A stretch of DNA of 64,000 bases from Stomorhina lunata. Taxonomy: Eukaryota > Arthropoda > Insecta > Diptera > Rhiniidae. This document shows, piece after piece, positions 1 to 10,417 of the stretch. The translations under genes and the position numbers were made by a program. How positions within the stretch are numbered: the stretch's first letter is position 1; each line of letters begins with the position of its first letter. Location: assembly GCA_933228675.1 (NCBI GenBank), contig OW121742.1, forward strand, positions 129,557,983 through 129,621,982, written 5' to 3'. A model generated the notes under the pieces. It made no database searches, was not told the DNA's origin, and saw only the letters and a list, made by a program, of their open reading frames with translations.

Positions 1-581
1 TAAAATTATTATTTAAACCACAATTTAATGAAAATGTTAGATGCATTAATGTAAATACATACAAACATTAGAGTGGTTCAAATTTTATTTGAACAACATT
101 TTCGCAGACATGAAATCACTAACATTACCTTAAATAGTCGTACCAGCTTAGAGTTACGGGTGATTATTCGTGTTAAGGTTAATTCTGTTATCTACCATGG
201 CTTCTAAAGCATTAGGTTTTTACAAATGTTACAATGCCGCGATAATATAAAAAGGGTCATGGAAAAAGAGAGTATGTAAGCCCCGCTTAATTTATTTTAC
301 AAGTTTACTCGGGATCTTTCTCTATTCTACACCCTTTAATGTGGTTGAAAAGCAATTATACACTTCAACATATTTGATTATATTAGGTATACTCTCAAAA
401 GAAACTTAATTGAGCTTTAAATTCTAAAAACGGTCGAAAATCTGAATATAATGACAGTTATATGTTATATATAAATGTTTAACTTACTGGAAAAATTAAT
501 TAAATTTAGACATTTGGCAACGCTAATCGAAAAAGAAAATCAGAAGAAAACTTACAAATATCATACATAAATATCGTGAGA
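1..581. other. AT-rich non-coding DNA, no gene seen
   Basis: AT-rich sequence without a convincing ORF or RNA gene. It may be upstream DNA of the small ORF that begins at 582. Confidence 0.4.
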
Positions 582-686
582 ATGTCGAAACAAGATGACT
601 ATGATGACGTTGCCTTCTTATGGTCCGTTTTACTCATGATGTTGGTGTTGGATCATGATCGTTTTGAAAAGCGGGGCAGTGAATGA
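582..686 (+). CDS. Small ORF, 34 codons, or first coding exon of the downstream gene
   Basis: An ATG with A at -3 (context gagaATG) opens a 34-codon frame. It begins MSKQDDYDDVAFLW, continues with a hydrophobic LLMML stretch, and ends in a charged DHDRFEKRGSE tail with a TGA stop. The composition looks more protein-like than the surrounding AT-rich DNA. It could be a genuine small protein. Alternatively, a weak donor GTGAAT within the last codons (after GGCA) leaves phase 1. This matches the phase-1 acceptor at 3008/3009 of the large downstream ORF and would give a continuous frame (..EKRG-I-GHSMQEI..). No family is recognised. Confidence is low because the ORF is so short. Confidence 0.3.
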   Translation: MSKQDDYDDVAFLWSVLLMMLVLDHDRFEKRGSE

Positions 687-1966
687 GAGCGAATAGCGAA
701 CAAACTAACAACGTCCATCTAAGGTGGATATTTAGATCCACCATCGACAACAAAGATATTTCTCAACATTTAATTTTTAGTTGCGTTTTGGATGTCAACG
801 CGTATTGTTACCAAAAATTTAAATAAAAAGATAGTATTTTTAAGTAAATAATTATAAATGAGAGCAATAAATTAAAAATATATATTTAAATACATACATA
901 TATGCATTAAATATTATATACATAGATACAAGCATATATGAATGAAATCTGCATATTTATGCATATACATACATATGTATGTACATGCAAATCATATGTA
1001 ACAAAGTGATAAAACATTTTTAAATTGTTTAAATAAAATTATTAACAAGTGTCAAAAGTTGAATTTGAAATTCTATATAAACTAAACAACAAATATGGAT
1101 GTATGTTCCTACATACATACTTATGACTTTTAAAAAAGAAATAATAAAAAAGCCTAAAAATCATAAAAATTTAAACCTTAATTGGTAAAATTTAAATAAT
1201 TATAATTAGGGAATCAAATTTCAAAAATTCATTCGACACAAACACAAAACATACATACATATATAGTAAATAAAAAAATATTTAACTAAATACTCGTACA
1301 TCTTCATACATAAATACATGAGTATGTATGTATGTACGTATTGACTGTATATATTCTATATAGTATGTGTCTATGAGGAAATTTTCTCTACTCCTGCCGG
1401 TGGCTAAAATTAAGAGTAAAAACGGAATATGCAATTCACCAGTTTTTATTTGAGAGCGCCGGTAAATAAAATCTATTGTTATTGTAATATTGTGATAACA
1501 CGTAATCGTATGTGTTTGAAGTGATCAGTATCTGTATCAGAATATCTATAAATCTATGTTTTTAATCACACTATATTTTGTAATATTACTGACCTTTGTT
1601 TTAAAAAGAAAACCTTTTTTTTTAATATTAACACGATGGATCTGAAGATGTTGCCAGAATATTTATTTACTGGTAATTATAAACGAAATTGTAAACTTTT
1701 TATCAAAAACTATATTTATTATTGCATTGATGAACCAAGTTTGGTATATTAAATATAAATAAAAAACAAACAAAAAAAGTCTTAAAATCATAATGGTTGT
1801 TCGATTCTCTTACATATTTTATTAACGTAAACTTTTCTACTTTGGTTGAGATTGTCAAAAATTTCACATTATTACATTATTTTGATCATTTCAATATTCT
1901 TGCCCACTTTTTTACGTAAAAACTATTTGTTACCCATTTACTAATATATACTTGTAGATAATAGTT
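687..1966. other. AT-rich non-coding stretch with CATA/TATG microsatellite patches
   Basis: No ORF is supported. Short imperfect runs of catacata/tatgtatg occur near 885-990, 1100-1130 and 1240-1345. A small hairpin with stem ggtggat/atccacc lies at 723-742. If the 582 ORF is spliced to the gene at 3009, this region is the first intron. Confidence 0.4.
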
Positions 1967-1969
1967 ATT

Positions 1970-2191
1970 CAGGTATGTGATGGAAAACGATCGTTTTCAA
2001 ATCTATATTTTTGAGATAATTTTCGGTTATTTTCCCAAAAAATTCAAACCAAATGAAAGATAAAATATCACTCAAAAAGATTAAAGCCAAAATTTTCATT
2101 TTTTTTTTTTTGGGGAAATAACCGAAAATTAGCTAAAAAATATGTCTGAAATCGATCGATTTGAAAACGAAAAATGTCCATCACATACCTG
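1970..2191. mobile_element. MITE, family A (terminal CAGGTATGTGATGG), copy 1
   Basis: A 222-bp element with long terminal inverted repeats. The left end starts CAGGTATGTGATGG, followed by AAAACGATCGTTTTC; the right end is its reverse complement, ending in CCATCACATACCTG. The flanks carry ATT on both sides (1967-1969 and 2192-2194), consistent with a 3-bp target duplication. There is no coding capacity. A second copy lies at 24505-24703. Confidence 0.75.
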
Positions 2192-2640
2192 ATTATTCGT
2201 GAACGTCTTTCTTTCGTAAATGTAAATTGAATATAAATTCTTAAACCATATTGCTAATAATCTTAAATTAAAATTGTAATCTTAACAAAATATGTCTAAA
2301 CATACAGAAAAATATAACTCAAAGAAATATTTGAAAATAGTTAATTTTTAAGCTTTTTTGACCAAAATATATCGTTAGCCTATACCGACTTAATTATGTA
2401 AAAAGTCAATATTACTTCTACAAATTGTTGAAGCTAAATCAATATTTTGAAAAACGTTTATACAGGCATGTCTCAAATTCCGTTCTGTAGTTGAATTCCG
2501 ATTGAAATGGTTTTAGGTTCTATAAATTCTGAAAAATTTTAAATGCTTGTGTTTATGTATGTAACGCATATAAATATTGATCATAGACCCACCTATAAGT
2601 ATACCAATAGCCTTTTTTGGCAGTAGGACCATTGAAATTG

Positions 2641-2953
2641 GTCAAAGTCGGCCATAGCCACAAAAGTCACTTAAATGTGTCAAAATTCACTAAAAAGCTC
2701 GTAAATTTTACGTTTATTTGTTACATATCTAAATGTTGTATATACTGAAATCAAATTGCCTAATTTCCAGCAAATCGGTCCACATTTGACCCTATCTCCC
2801 ATATATGGGCATCTTGAGAAAATTTTTGGGTGATGACAAAATACATATGTATCTGGATTAATGAAAGAAACAGAAAAGGCATTTGTCCCCATTGGTGAAG
2901 GGCATACTATGGTCGGTCTTAACCGACTATAGCACTTTCTTGCTTGTTTTTTT
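2641..2953 (-). repeat. Dispersed 'AACAAGnAAGAAAGT' repeat fragment (calyptrate-type)
   Basis: Read on the minus strand it starts AAAACAAGCAAGAAAGTGC, then TATAGTCGGTTAAGACCGAC, then a CCCTTCACC motif and a segment with GGTCCACATTTGACC-type sequence. Related starts or bodies are seen on either strand at 6121-6300, 23531-23775, 24720-25040, 27300-27836, 35225-35651, 39693-39790 and 46380-46830. I know similar sequence as a very abundant fly interspersed repeat, but cannot assign it to a superfamily from here. Confidence 0.5.
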
Positions 2954-3019
2954 ACTCATGTATTTTTAAAACATAACTAAAAGAATTTCCGTATTACTTT
3001 TTTAACAGTTGGTCATAGT

Positions 3020-5662
3020 ATGCAAGAAATTTCCCGAGACGAATTTTCAATACTTAATGGAGGTGAAATCATTGCGAATGTCACTGACAAAGATATGTGT
3101 CCAACACTAATTTATCGAATTCAAGATTCGTCAACATTAAACTCTACAACTACAAATTTAGCAAAACAATTAAGTAATGAGGACAATAACTATACCGGTG
3201 TGAAACTAGAGGATATTAACCCTATAGACTTCTTTCCGTGCCATAATTCTACTTGGCAACAAAATTCTTTAAATGCTGGTCATGACCTGGGTCACAACAG
3301 AATGTTTACAGATAACCGATTTGTTCACAATAACTCAAAACTATTGTTGCAGGGATCAGACGATCCCTTAATAAGCCATGGAGCTAATAATGTGTTATCA
3401 CATGATGATGAACTTCCAGCTGATTTCGCGAAAGGTCTGATGACGCCTGGAAATAGACAATGTAATCAAGAGAGACTATTGTCGAACCAACAGCCAGCCC
3501 CACAACGCATTGTTAAAAGTGGTTGCAGCAATTTGACGAAGCAACAACTCAAAGTCAAAGCCAATCTAATGAGTGCCCGAAATCAACAAATGCAACAAAC
3601 TCAAATCAATAGTTCTTTATCAAACAACACAACAACTTCCATCGTATCCAATCAGAAGCATCAACGCTCTCAAAAAACCAAAAGCAAAAAAGGAACGACA
3701 GTCAAATTAAGATTTCACCATCAGGCATTGCCTCCCGAATATCTCAGCCATTACGAGGCTACACAGAGTCAGCAGCGAATGTGTAAAAATCAGCTAAAGC
3801 CTAGTACATCAAATCAGCGTTCTACAACAAAATCAACATGTAACTCTCCAAAACAATCTCAACCTAGAAATTCTCATGAAAACGTGAGAAGCTGGCTTCA
3901 AAAAATTGCCGAAATACAAAGAACAGCGAATGCGTCAAGGGGGAATGGCAATCAGAGAGAAAATCCGCCACAGAAACATCACACTAATTTAGATAAATCA
4001 AATGAACAACAAATATCAGAAAATTGTATTGCAACAGATGCTCATCACTCCAAAAACCCCCATAGTACACAAAATACATGCCGTTTAACACAACCTGCCA
4101 CCCATCAATCAAACGTCGTCAGGGATACCTATGACCATCCGAATTTAAAAGAATCCCATTATTGTGACCTTCCTTATATGGGAGAAATAACACTTGACAA
4201 TTGTAAACCACGAAGAGGTCGCAAGCCAAAAAAAGCTGATATATGCCATTTAATTTATAAGAATTATGGAACAATACTGCCAAAGAAAAATAAAATCGAA
4301 AATCAAAACAATTATTCGTCCATTATTTTAAATATGGAAAGTAATGGGAAGAAAAATCAAGGATGCGAGCAACCACTAAATTTGTGTTTACGAGATCAAC
4401 TGAATGATTCATACTCAATTTCAAGTGGCGATGAACTGTCCGACACTAATTCTAGTTGTCCAACGCCTATAAGTACACCTTTGGATTATGTACGCGATTC
4501 AATGTTGGCGAACAACCTCAAAAATTCTTTAAATAATATCAATACAGATGAAAATCCACGTAAATCATTGGAAAACCCATCGACTTCAGCAGACGATGAT
4601 AACATAATGCAACCAATTACTATTTACTATCAAAAACTATTAGAGAGCGGCGTGCTCCTACACAATGGGTCAGGCCCATTTAAGACTATACAAAAAGACA
4701 ATCAACTTGCTTTAAAAATACCTATACCCAGTGGGCTTTTTCCACCACAAAAGTCAATATCCAGTCCTGGTACTTCCACTTTAGAATATCCTGAACAACT
4801 GTCAACTCCATCTTCCGCCAAGTCAGAACACTTCTTGGCAACTCCTACTATAAATTCTACTGCAAATCAACAAACAACCGCACCTCAAAAACGTAAACGT
4901 TCTGCCATTTTTATACCACCTATGAACGTTGAAAGCACAACAAATTCTGCCACGGAAGTAAGCATATGTAAATTTAAATTTACTGGTGGTTCTAAACCTA
5001 CATTACAAGAAAAGAAAATGGTTTCTGTCGATGCCGGTGGAAATTATCGTTATTTTAGTGGAACTGGCGATAAATCTTCTCGCGGATTTGAATATTTTCC
5101 TCGAGAAAGTCTTCAACATACTGCTGGTCTACTACCTGGAATCAACTGTACTGGACAAAAGCTTTCTATTGACATACCATCGCCTTCATCAAACGGTTTA
5201 AATAATGATTTATTGCAAATGCCAGAACCTCAAACGTCACATGTAGTTCTTTCTGGCAGATCTATTCGAGATATAAGCATAAGGAATTCATCGGTTTCAC
5301 CAAAAACTGAAGCAACATCATATGAAGTGAGTAAAAATAAAGCATGTACAAATTTCATTATGGATAATTCATCCTATCCAACTTCTAGTCCAATATCGTT
5401 AACAGCAGGTCGTTATGCGGTGCAACGTAGAAAGAACGATGTCCTACAGCAACTACGGAAATCGAGCAAAAAGGAAAAACTGGAAAAAACATTTAAAGAA
5501 CAAGGTTTCCTTATACAGACACAACAATTTGAATCAGCAGAAGGAGCAACATATTGTAAATTTAGGCAATTGAAAAAAATTACACGTTATTTATTTCGTA
5601 ATTGGAAAAGTTATCTGCCAGACAATTTAAACGAAGACATAAATACATCTCCAATGATATGA
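3020..5662 (+). CDS. Large nuclear-type protein of unknown function (AT-hook-like, Gln/Asn/Ser-rich)
   Basis: An 880-codon uninterrupted frame ending TGA at 5660-5662. It is preceded by a good splice acceptor (ttttttaacag, ending 3008). The frame stays open from 3009 (GHS before the first Met), so the real protein probably begins in an upstream exon. Visible parts are a Gln/Asn/Ser/Thr-rich N-terminal half; a basic RRGRKPKK AT-hook-like block near residue 397 followed by ADICHLIYKNYG; a PLNL motif near residue 452 that resembles CtBP-binding PxDLS-type motifs; an S/T/P-rich stretch; a KRKRSAIFIPP block around residue 630; and a basic, probably helical C-terminus (QQLRKSSKKEKLEKTFKEQG, then FRQLKKITRYLFRNWKSYLP). 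There are no zinc fingers, homeodomain or membrane segments. This suggests a DNA/chromatin-associated regulator. I do not recognise the family and give no name. The ORF is certainly coding by length and composition. Confidence 0.88.
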   Translation: MQEISRDEFSILNGGEIIANVTDKDMCPTLIYRIQDSSTLNSTTTNLAKQLSNEDNNYTGVKLEDINPIDFFPCHNSTWQQNSLNAGHDLGHNRMFTDNRFVHNNSKLLLQGSDDPLISHGANNVLSHDDELPADFAKGLMTPGNRQCNQERLLSNQQPAPQRIVKSGCSNLTKQQLKVKANLMSARNQQMQQTQINSSLSNNTTTSIVSNQKHQRSQKTKSKKGTTVKLRFHHQALPPEYLSHYEATQSQQRMCKNQLKPSTSNQRSTTKSTCNSPKQSQPRNSHENVRSWLQKIAEIQRTANASRGNGNQRENPPQKHHTNLDKSNEQQISENCIATDAHHSKNPHSTQNTCRLTQPATHQSNVVRDTYDHPNLKESHYCDLPYMGEITLDNCKPRRGRKPKKADICHLIYKNYGTILPKKNKIENQNNYSSIILNMESNGKKNQGCEQPLNLCLRDQLNDSYSISSGDELSDTNSSCPTPISTPLDYVRDSMLANNLKNSLNNINTDENPRKSLENPSTSADDDNIMQPITIYYQKLLESGVLLHNGSGPFKTIQKDNQLALKIPIPSGLFPPQKSISSPGTSTLEYPEQLSTPSSAKSEHFLATPTINSTANQQTTAPQKRKRSAIFIPPMNVESTTNSATEVSICKFKFTGGSKPTLQEKKMVSVDAGGNYRYFSGTGDKSSRGFEYFPRESLQHTAGLLPGINCTGQKLSIDIPSPSSNGLNNDLLQMPEPQTSHVVLSGRSIRDISIRNSSVSPKTEATSYEVSKNKACTNFIMDNSSYPTSSPISLTAGRYAVQRRKNDVLQQLRKSSKKEKLEKTFKEQGFLIQTQQFESAEGATYCKFRQLKKITRYLFRNWKSYLPDNLNEDINTSPMI

Positions 5663-5940
5663 TGATAATGAATTTAGAATTATTTACTTAACGATAATAA
5701 GAAAACTTAATTTAAGGTCAATACAATTAATTACAATTTATCTTAAGTTGTATTAAGTACATAATAGCTTGTAAATATTCTAGATAATTTTAAATACATA
5801 GATATATATTTAGATTAAAAGAAATTTCATGGGACATCATAACTAAAGAAATATGTATAGTATTTATTAAATCCTGCCCTGCAATCTATTGAAATCGAAG
5901 TTTCTACAACAACTACATAGTAGAATCTGCAGATCCCTAA
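5663..5940. other. 3' flank of the large + strand gene
   Basis: AT-rich sequence after the stop codon, presumably the 3' UTR. I do not see a clear AATAAA signal in the first 200 bases. No other feature is seen. Confidence 0.35.
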
Positions 5941-5944
5941 ATTT

Positions 5945-6040
5945 AAATCAATGTTGGGCAACCTCGGTTACCTATAACCCTAGGGTTAGCTAACCGACAA
6001 AATACAAAATAAGAGAGACTTTGTCCAACATTGATTAAAA
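5945..6040. repeat. Short inverted repeat (AATCAATGTTGG / CCAACATTGATT)
   Basis: A perfect 12-bp inverted repeat separated by about 70 bp. The loop contains a second small palindromic block (GGTTA..CCTAGGG..TAACC). It could be a very short MITE or a chance hairpin. Confidence 0.35.
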
Positions 6041-6318
6041 TATATGATTGATCTCGGCTTGCCGAATTGAACAGAACATGTGTTTGTAAAGAAATATTAT
6101 GCATAAAGCTAATTCTATTTTTATACCCTTCACCATTATAGGTCGAAAGGGTATATTTGGATTGTACTGATGTTTGTAACATTATAGAAATATTGGTCTG
6201 AAATACACTTTTAAGTATATCCATTGGCTCATAACCATATTCGGGTAGGTACTTCCCATATGACTGCCTTCTCGGAATAAAGATTTTGGCTCTCAAATTT
6301 ATTTATATTTGGGTGCAG

Positions 6319-6646
6319 TTTAAAAAACATATTATTTTTAGCAGCCGATAAATACATAGATAATTTTAAAGAAGATATGTCAAGCTCTAAAACCGATAAA
6401 ATAACAAAAAATAATCAGGTAAATTGTTAAAAATACAGGAAATATATAGCCAAAAAATAAAATTTACTGTTTCAACAAATGCTTTAAAAAACATATTATT
6501 TTTAGCAGCCGATAAATACATAGATAATTTTAAAGAAGATATGTCAAGCTCTAAAACCGATAAAATAACAAAAAATAATCAGGTAAATTGTTAAAAATAC
6601 AGGAAATATATAGCCAAAAAATAAAATTTACTGTTTCAACAAATGC
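6319..6646. repeat. Exact tandem duplication, 164-bp unit x2
   Basis: The segment starting TTTAAAAAACATATTATTTT at 6319 recurs at 6483 with no mismatch that I can find over 164 bp. Its sequence (GGAAATATATAGCCAA, ACTGTTTCAACAAATG) resembles the interior of the element at 33854-34230, so the duplication lies inside a truncated copy of that MITE family. Confidence 0.85.
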
Positions 6647-6715
6647 TTTACATCAAAGGTAAGAATAATTTGAAAATGTGTGATCACAATGTCGTCACTG
6701 CTCCTTAGCTACAAT

Positions 6716-7609
6716 CAGAGTGTGCAAACAAACGAAACCAAACATTTGAATTTGTTTTAGCTGTGTTCCAGAACTACCAATACTGTACAATATTGTACAA
6801 TTTTTAACCAGAAATTACAATTAAGTCATTTTTTTTCAGTACAGGAACACTTTCCTGTAGTTTCTGATTAAAACTTGTACAATATTGCACAGTATTGGTA
6901 GTTCTGGAACACAGCTTTTATTTCTGTCTTTGCAGAGTATAAAACAGAAACAAAATACAAATAATGATAATAAAGTTGACAAAATGATTTGTTTTTTATT
7001 TGTACATGAACAAAACACGAATGCTATTTAAACTTACTCTGCTAGAAAGAAAAACAAAGAGAGCAAAACCGAAAAACTCAGAACAAAACCGTTTCGCAAA
7101 CATTTGCTGAGTGATTTGATCTTTTTTTATTTAATAGCGTATAGCAGTAGAAATCAGAAAGAGAAACAAATTTTTGTTTCTAGAAAAATTTACATATTGA
7201 AATGAGGTAAACTGTAAATTTTGTTGCTATAAATTGGGTTTTGATTTTGTTTCTTGTATTTTTCTTATTGTCTTTTCTTAAACAAAGCAAACTTCGTTAA
7301 CGTCCAACTGAATGTTTTTGATACTCATTTTCACGAGTTTCTTTAATGATCGTGATATTTACCTTAGGATAATATAAAACGAATCATTCGCAAACATTTC
7401 TGAGGATGTTTTGTACTTAAATGTACGATTGGTATGGTAAACTGAAGCAAAGAAGATGAGCACAAAGAATATTGTTTGTTTTTTTGCTCTTTGATTTTCA
7501 AATGAATTTGTTTTGTTTAGTTCATGAAACAAAACAATTGAAGTAAAGCTGAATCTGTCTTTACATTCTACGAATGTTTGCAAAGGGTTTCGTTTGTTTG
7601 CACACTCTG
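6716..7609. mobile_element. hAT-type non-autonomous DNA transposon (894 bp) with 8-bp TSD
   Basis: The terminal inverted repeats are CAGAGTGTGCAAACAAACGA at the left and its exact reverse complement at the right. Both ends are flanked by GCTACAAT (6708-6715 and 7610-7617), an 8-bp target site duplication. The CAG start and 8-bp TSD are typical of hAT elements. No transposase ORF is present. The element interrupts a repeat whose uninterrupted relative (gctgcaatactgttttact) is visible near 34190-34210, which confirms the empty site. A second element is nested inside at 6760-6915. Confidence 0.88.
6760..6915. mobile_element. Palindromic MITE nested in the hAT element
   Basis: A 156-bp near-palindrome. 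It starts GCTGTGTTCCAGAACTACC and ends with the reverse complement. The inverted arms run about 60 bp with a few mismatches around a short centre. The pentamer TTTTA lies immediately outside both ends (6755-6759 and 6916-6920), consistent with a 5-bp target duplication. A transcript would fold into a long hairpin. Confidence 0.8.
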
Positions 7610-7617
7610 GCTACAAT

Positions 7618-8410
7618 ACTATTTTACTGGGGTAAGAACTCTACATTATGAATACCTTTGAGCCTAAAAGGGCAGTTAACAAATTGTAACTTGAACATAA
7701 ATGCAAAAGGGCGTAACTACACTTCTAGTTTGTTTTTATAGGAGAGGCAAAAAGAAAACTATAAAATCTAAAATGATAAAAAACGTTTCGTTTCAAATAT
7801 TTTCTCAAAACTTATATATTTAAGTTGTTTCCGACATTTGGACTTATATGAGAGATATAGTCAAATGTGGACCGATTATCTTGAGATTTGTCAAATTTAT
7901 TACAATTAAAAAAAAACTCAAAATTCTCATTATCTTCAGATTTATGAGCGTTGTAGAGATTTTTGTCTCATTTAGTGCGTTTTGATAGAAGAGTTTGTAT
8001 AGGAGCTATGGTCAAATGTGGATCTGTGAAAACGGGTTTTCTTAGATTTTTAACTTTAAATAAGCTTTTTTTGTTTCTCAATGTATTTCTATCGTTAAAG
8101 GGATTGAATATTATTTTTTAAACAAGACATACTTTTTGTAAATTGGTTAACAAATATCTATGCTAAGCGCTTGAATTTTAAAAAAATACGCATTAAAAAA
8201 ACTCCTCACGCTCTAAGTCGCTTATGAGATACCATACAATGTACATATATTTTTATTCTTGTGAAAAACGAAAACTAAATTAGTTATGCTTGTTTAAACT
8301 TACCGTTATAAAATCACTTTTCGAAGTGACCTAAAAAAGCCAAGGTATTTTCGTTTTTGATGGACTCTAACAAAACAGAATTGGTACATGAGAACCCCTG
8401 AACAAATTGT
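7618..8410. repeat. Repeat fragments, including a minus-strand piece of MITE family B
   Basis: 7618-7645 continues the repeat split by the hAT element. Around 7700-7760 the sequence atgcaaaagggcgtaactac followed by a tataggaga-type motif is the reverse complement of the right end of MITE family B (complete copy 37937-38366). Around 7860-8030 are fragments with 'gtcaaatgtggaccgatt' motifs of the dispersed fly repeat. No gene is seen. Confidence 0.5.
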
Positions 8411-9430
8411 TTTTCAACTATTAAAGGTGGGAGCGTATATTATATTTACACCAGCGTTGCAAATGCTGCCTGAATATTAGCAAAAGCACAAAAATGCAGC
8501 TTTTGCTTTCATTTTATTTAGCTAAATAAAAAAATGTGTTTTCAATACTTGTTGATATAATTTCATACACACACAGCGAAAAGCAAAAGTAGAAGCCAAC
8601 AAACGAAATGAGTTCGTTTGCTTTGGCTGTCAGCTTCTGTAGTTTCTTTTTGTGCAGCACTGTCAGAGCAATTTGCTGCTTTTGCTGAAAGCAGCTACTT
8701 TTTCATTTCCAAGTTGTTTTTATTTAATTTGCTGTTTACTTGAATATTACTGATATTGCTTACAGCACCATTTCTTAGTATTATAAATATACACACATAC
8801 ACACGCAATTACATATATTCCTCCTTGTCTCTTTCTCATCGTATACATAAATACGACACACATAGATATCGTAATACAAAACTACAAGCGCTACGTCGCA
8901 CAGCGGTTCAGAATCGTTTTTCATTGGCCAAAAATCTGTAACTTTTCAACTATTAAAGATTTTTTAGTAGTTCTTTTTTTAATCAATAGATAACATCTGT
9001 AGCTTTTTCGAGTGTCTGTTTTATTAAGATCGGTACAGTGGTTCTTAAGAAATTTAAGCTTGAAATTCAATTTTCGACGTTTTTCTTTTTAATTTTGTTT
9101 CAAATCTGCCAACTCATTTTTGACCCACTTCCTCTTAACCGATTTGGCTCAAATTTGGGCCACAAGTCGACCTTGGATAGCTATTTAATATTTTGTTATC
9201 CTTAGGGTGCCCCCTTTGAGGTATTTACAGTATTTTTATTAGGGTGGCCCAAATTTTAATTTATGCTTAATAATACTTACATATTATCTAGTTTTTTTTT
9301 TTAATAAAAGAGTGTAACTTAATTTTTCTTTAAATATATATTTATTTGTAGTCATAAATAGATTGTAGATAAATAAAATAATATTTAATATTAAAATTTG
9401 TATACTTTATTGCACTCAAATGTTAAATGC
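8411..9430. other. Non-coding DNA with GCAAAAGCA/TTTGCTGC-rich repeat-like blocks
   Basis: At 8450-8710 there are many copies, in both orientations, of AGCAAAAGC/GCTTTTGCT-type words. The same vocabulary recurs at 11060-11350, so both are probably subterminal parts of one DNA-transposon family. TTTTCAACTATTAAAG occurs at both 8412 and 8944. No coding region is supported. Confidence 0.4.
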
Positions 9431-9439
9431 AAATTATAA

Positions 9440-10414
9440 TTATTGTTTATTTGGCTGGAATATTTCTTGTAAATATTTTATATTCTGCTCTGTATTACTG
9501 CTGTCGTGTAGCAGTGCTTTAACTTCGGCACTTAGGTCCGAAGGATAATATGTGAAATAAGTCTTAATTTGTAGAACTTCGTGACGTTTTTCTGGTATTA
9601 TGTTCATTGTAAAATCTGTAATCCTTATTTTTTCCTGGGCTTCCTCTGATAAATCTCCAATTGGTAATAAATGGTGCTTAATGACATCTTCTCCATGATA
9701 ACGAACTTTGTGCACTGTTGCTGACATATTTCTATAATTGTATTTGGATGTATATATAACAACAGTTTCCTTGGCATAATCACCAAATTTTTTAGAATTA
9801 ATTTGTTCATTGCACGCAAGTACTTCAGTAATTGTTTTAAATCTTGAAATAAGATCTATATCAACACCTGTTATATCAGATGTAGTTTCGGGATCCAAAA
9901 AGAATCTTCTTGCGGTATTGTCATCGTTTGTATTGCCTCATCCTTGTTTTGGTTGATCTATAATTAACCCGTGTTTGAGAAATGCATCATGAACTTGTTT
10001 CTTTTTCAATTTTATTTTCTCTTTGTTGGTGTCATTATTTCTTACTGATCCTGAAGATCCGAAGTCCAAATCATAGCTAATTTTCAGTATGTGTTCCATA
10101 AATCTTATTCTCGTATGTAGCGGTGATAATCCAAATTCAAATGCATCAATACTATCTAGTGACTTTGTAGGTTCTTGGTTTAACTGACTTGATGTTGCTT
10201 TACATATAATACAGCTGGATGAAGCCTGGGCAGTTTTTCCATCTATCATTGAAAGTATTAATTGATAATTCAATTTAATAGTATGTTCATCTATCTCTAA
10301 CTCTAATGGCTTTAGTATTGAAATTTGAGCTCTGATGTCACTTATTTCATTCTTAATAGTATCATGAGGTTCCTTTTTAAATTCAAATTTTATTGGTCTG
10401 CAGTACTTCGTGGA
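9440..10414 (-). pseudogene. Transib-superfamily (RAG1-related) transposase remnant
   Basis: A minus-strand frame of about 325 codons with one internal TGA (9938-9940) between PKQG and GNTNDDNTARRFF. A TAG at 10415-10417 marks where the upstream frame breaks. Landmarks in order are CRPIKFEFKKEP; MIDGK and a CxxC pair (IICKAT); FGLSPLHTRIRFMEHILKIS; a basic linker; HGLIIDQPKQG; GNTNDDNTARRFF; ITGVDIDLISRFKTI; the helical region SKKFGDYAKETVVIYTSKYN; VHKVRYHGEDVIKHHLLPIG; and DLSEEAQEK, which corresponds to the C-terminal catalytic-Glu neighbourhood of Transib/RAG1 transposases. The 5' half, including the first catalytic Asp region, is missing or shifted. The missing half and the nonsense codon point to a dead copy. 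I base the assignment on remembered family motifs, not on a search. Confidence 0.72.
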
Positions 10415-10417
10415 CTA

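Noticed and set aside
5970..6000. Telomere-like ACCCTAGGGT word
   Set aside because: A single palindromic occurrence, not a telomeric array; flies of this group do not use such repeats.
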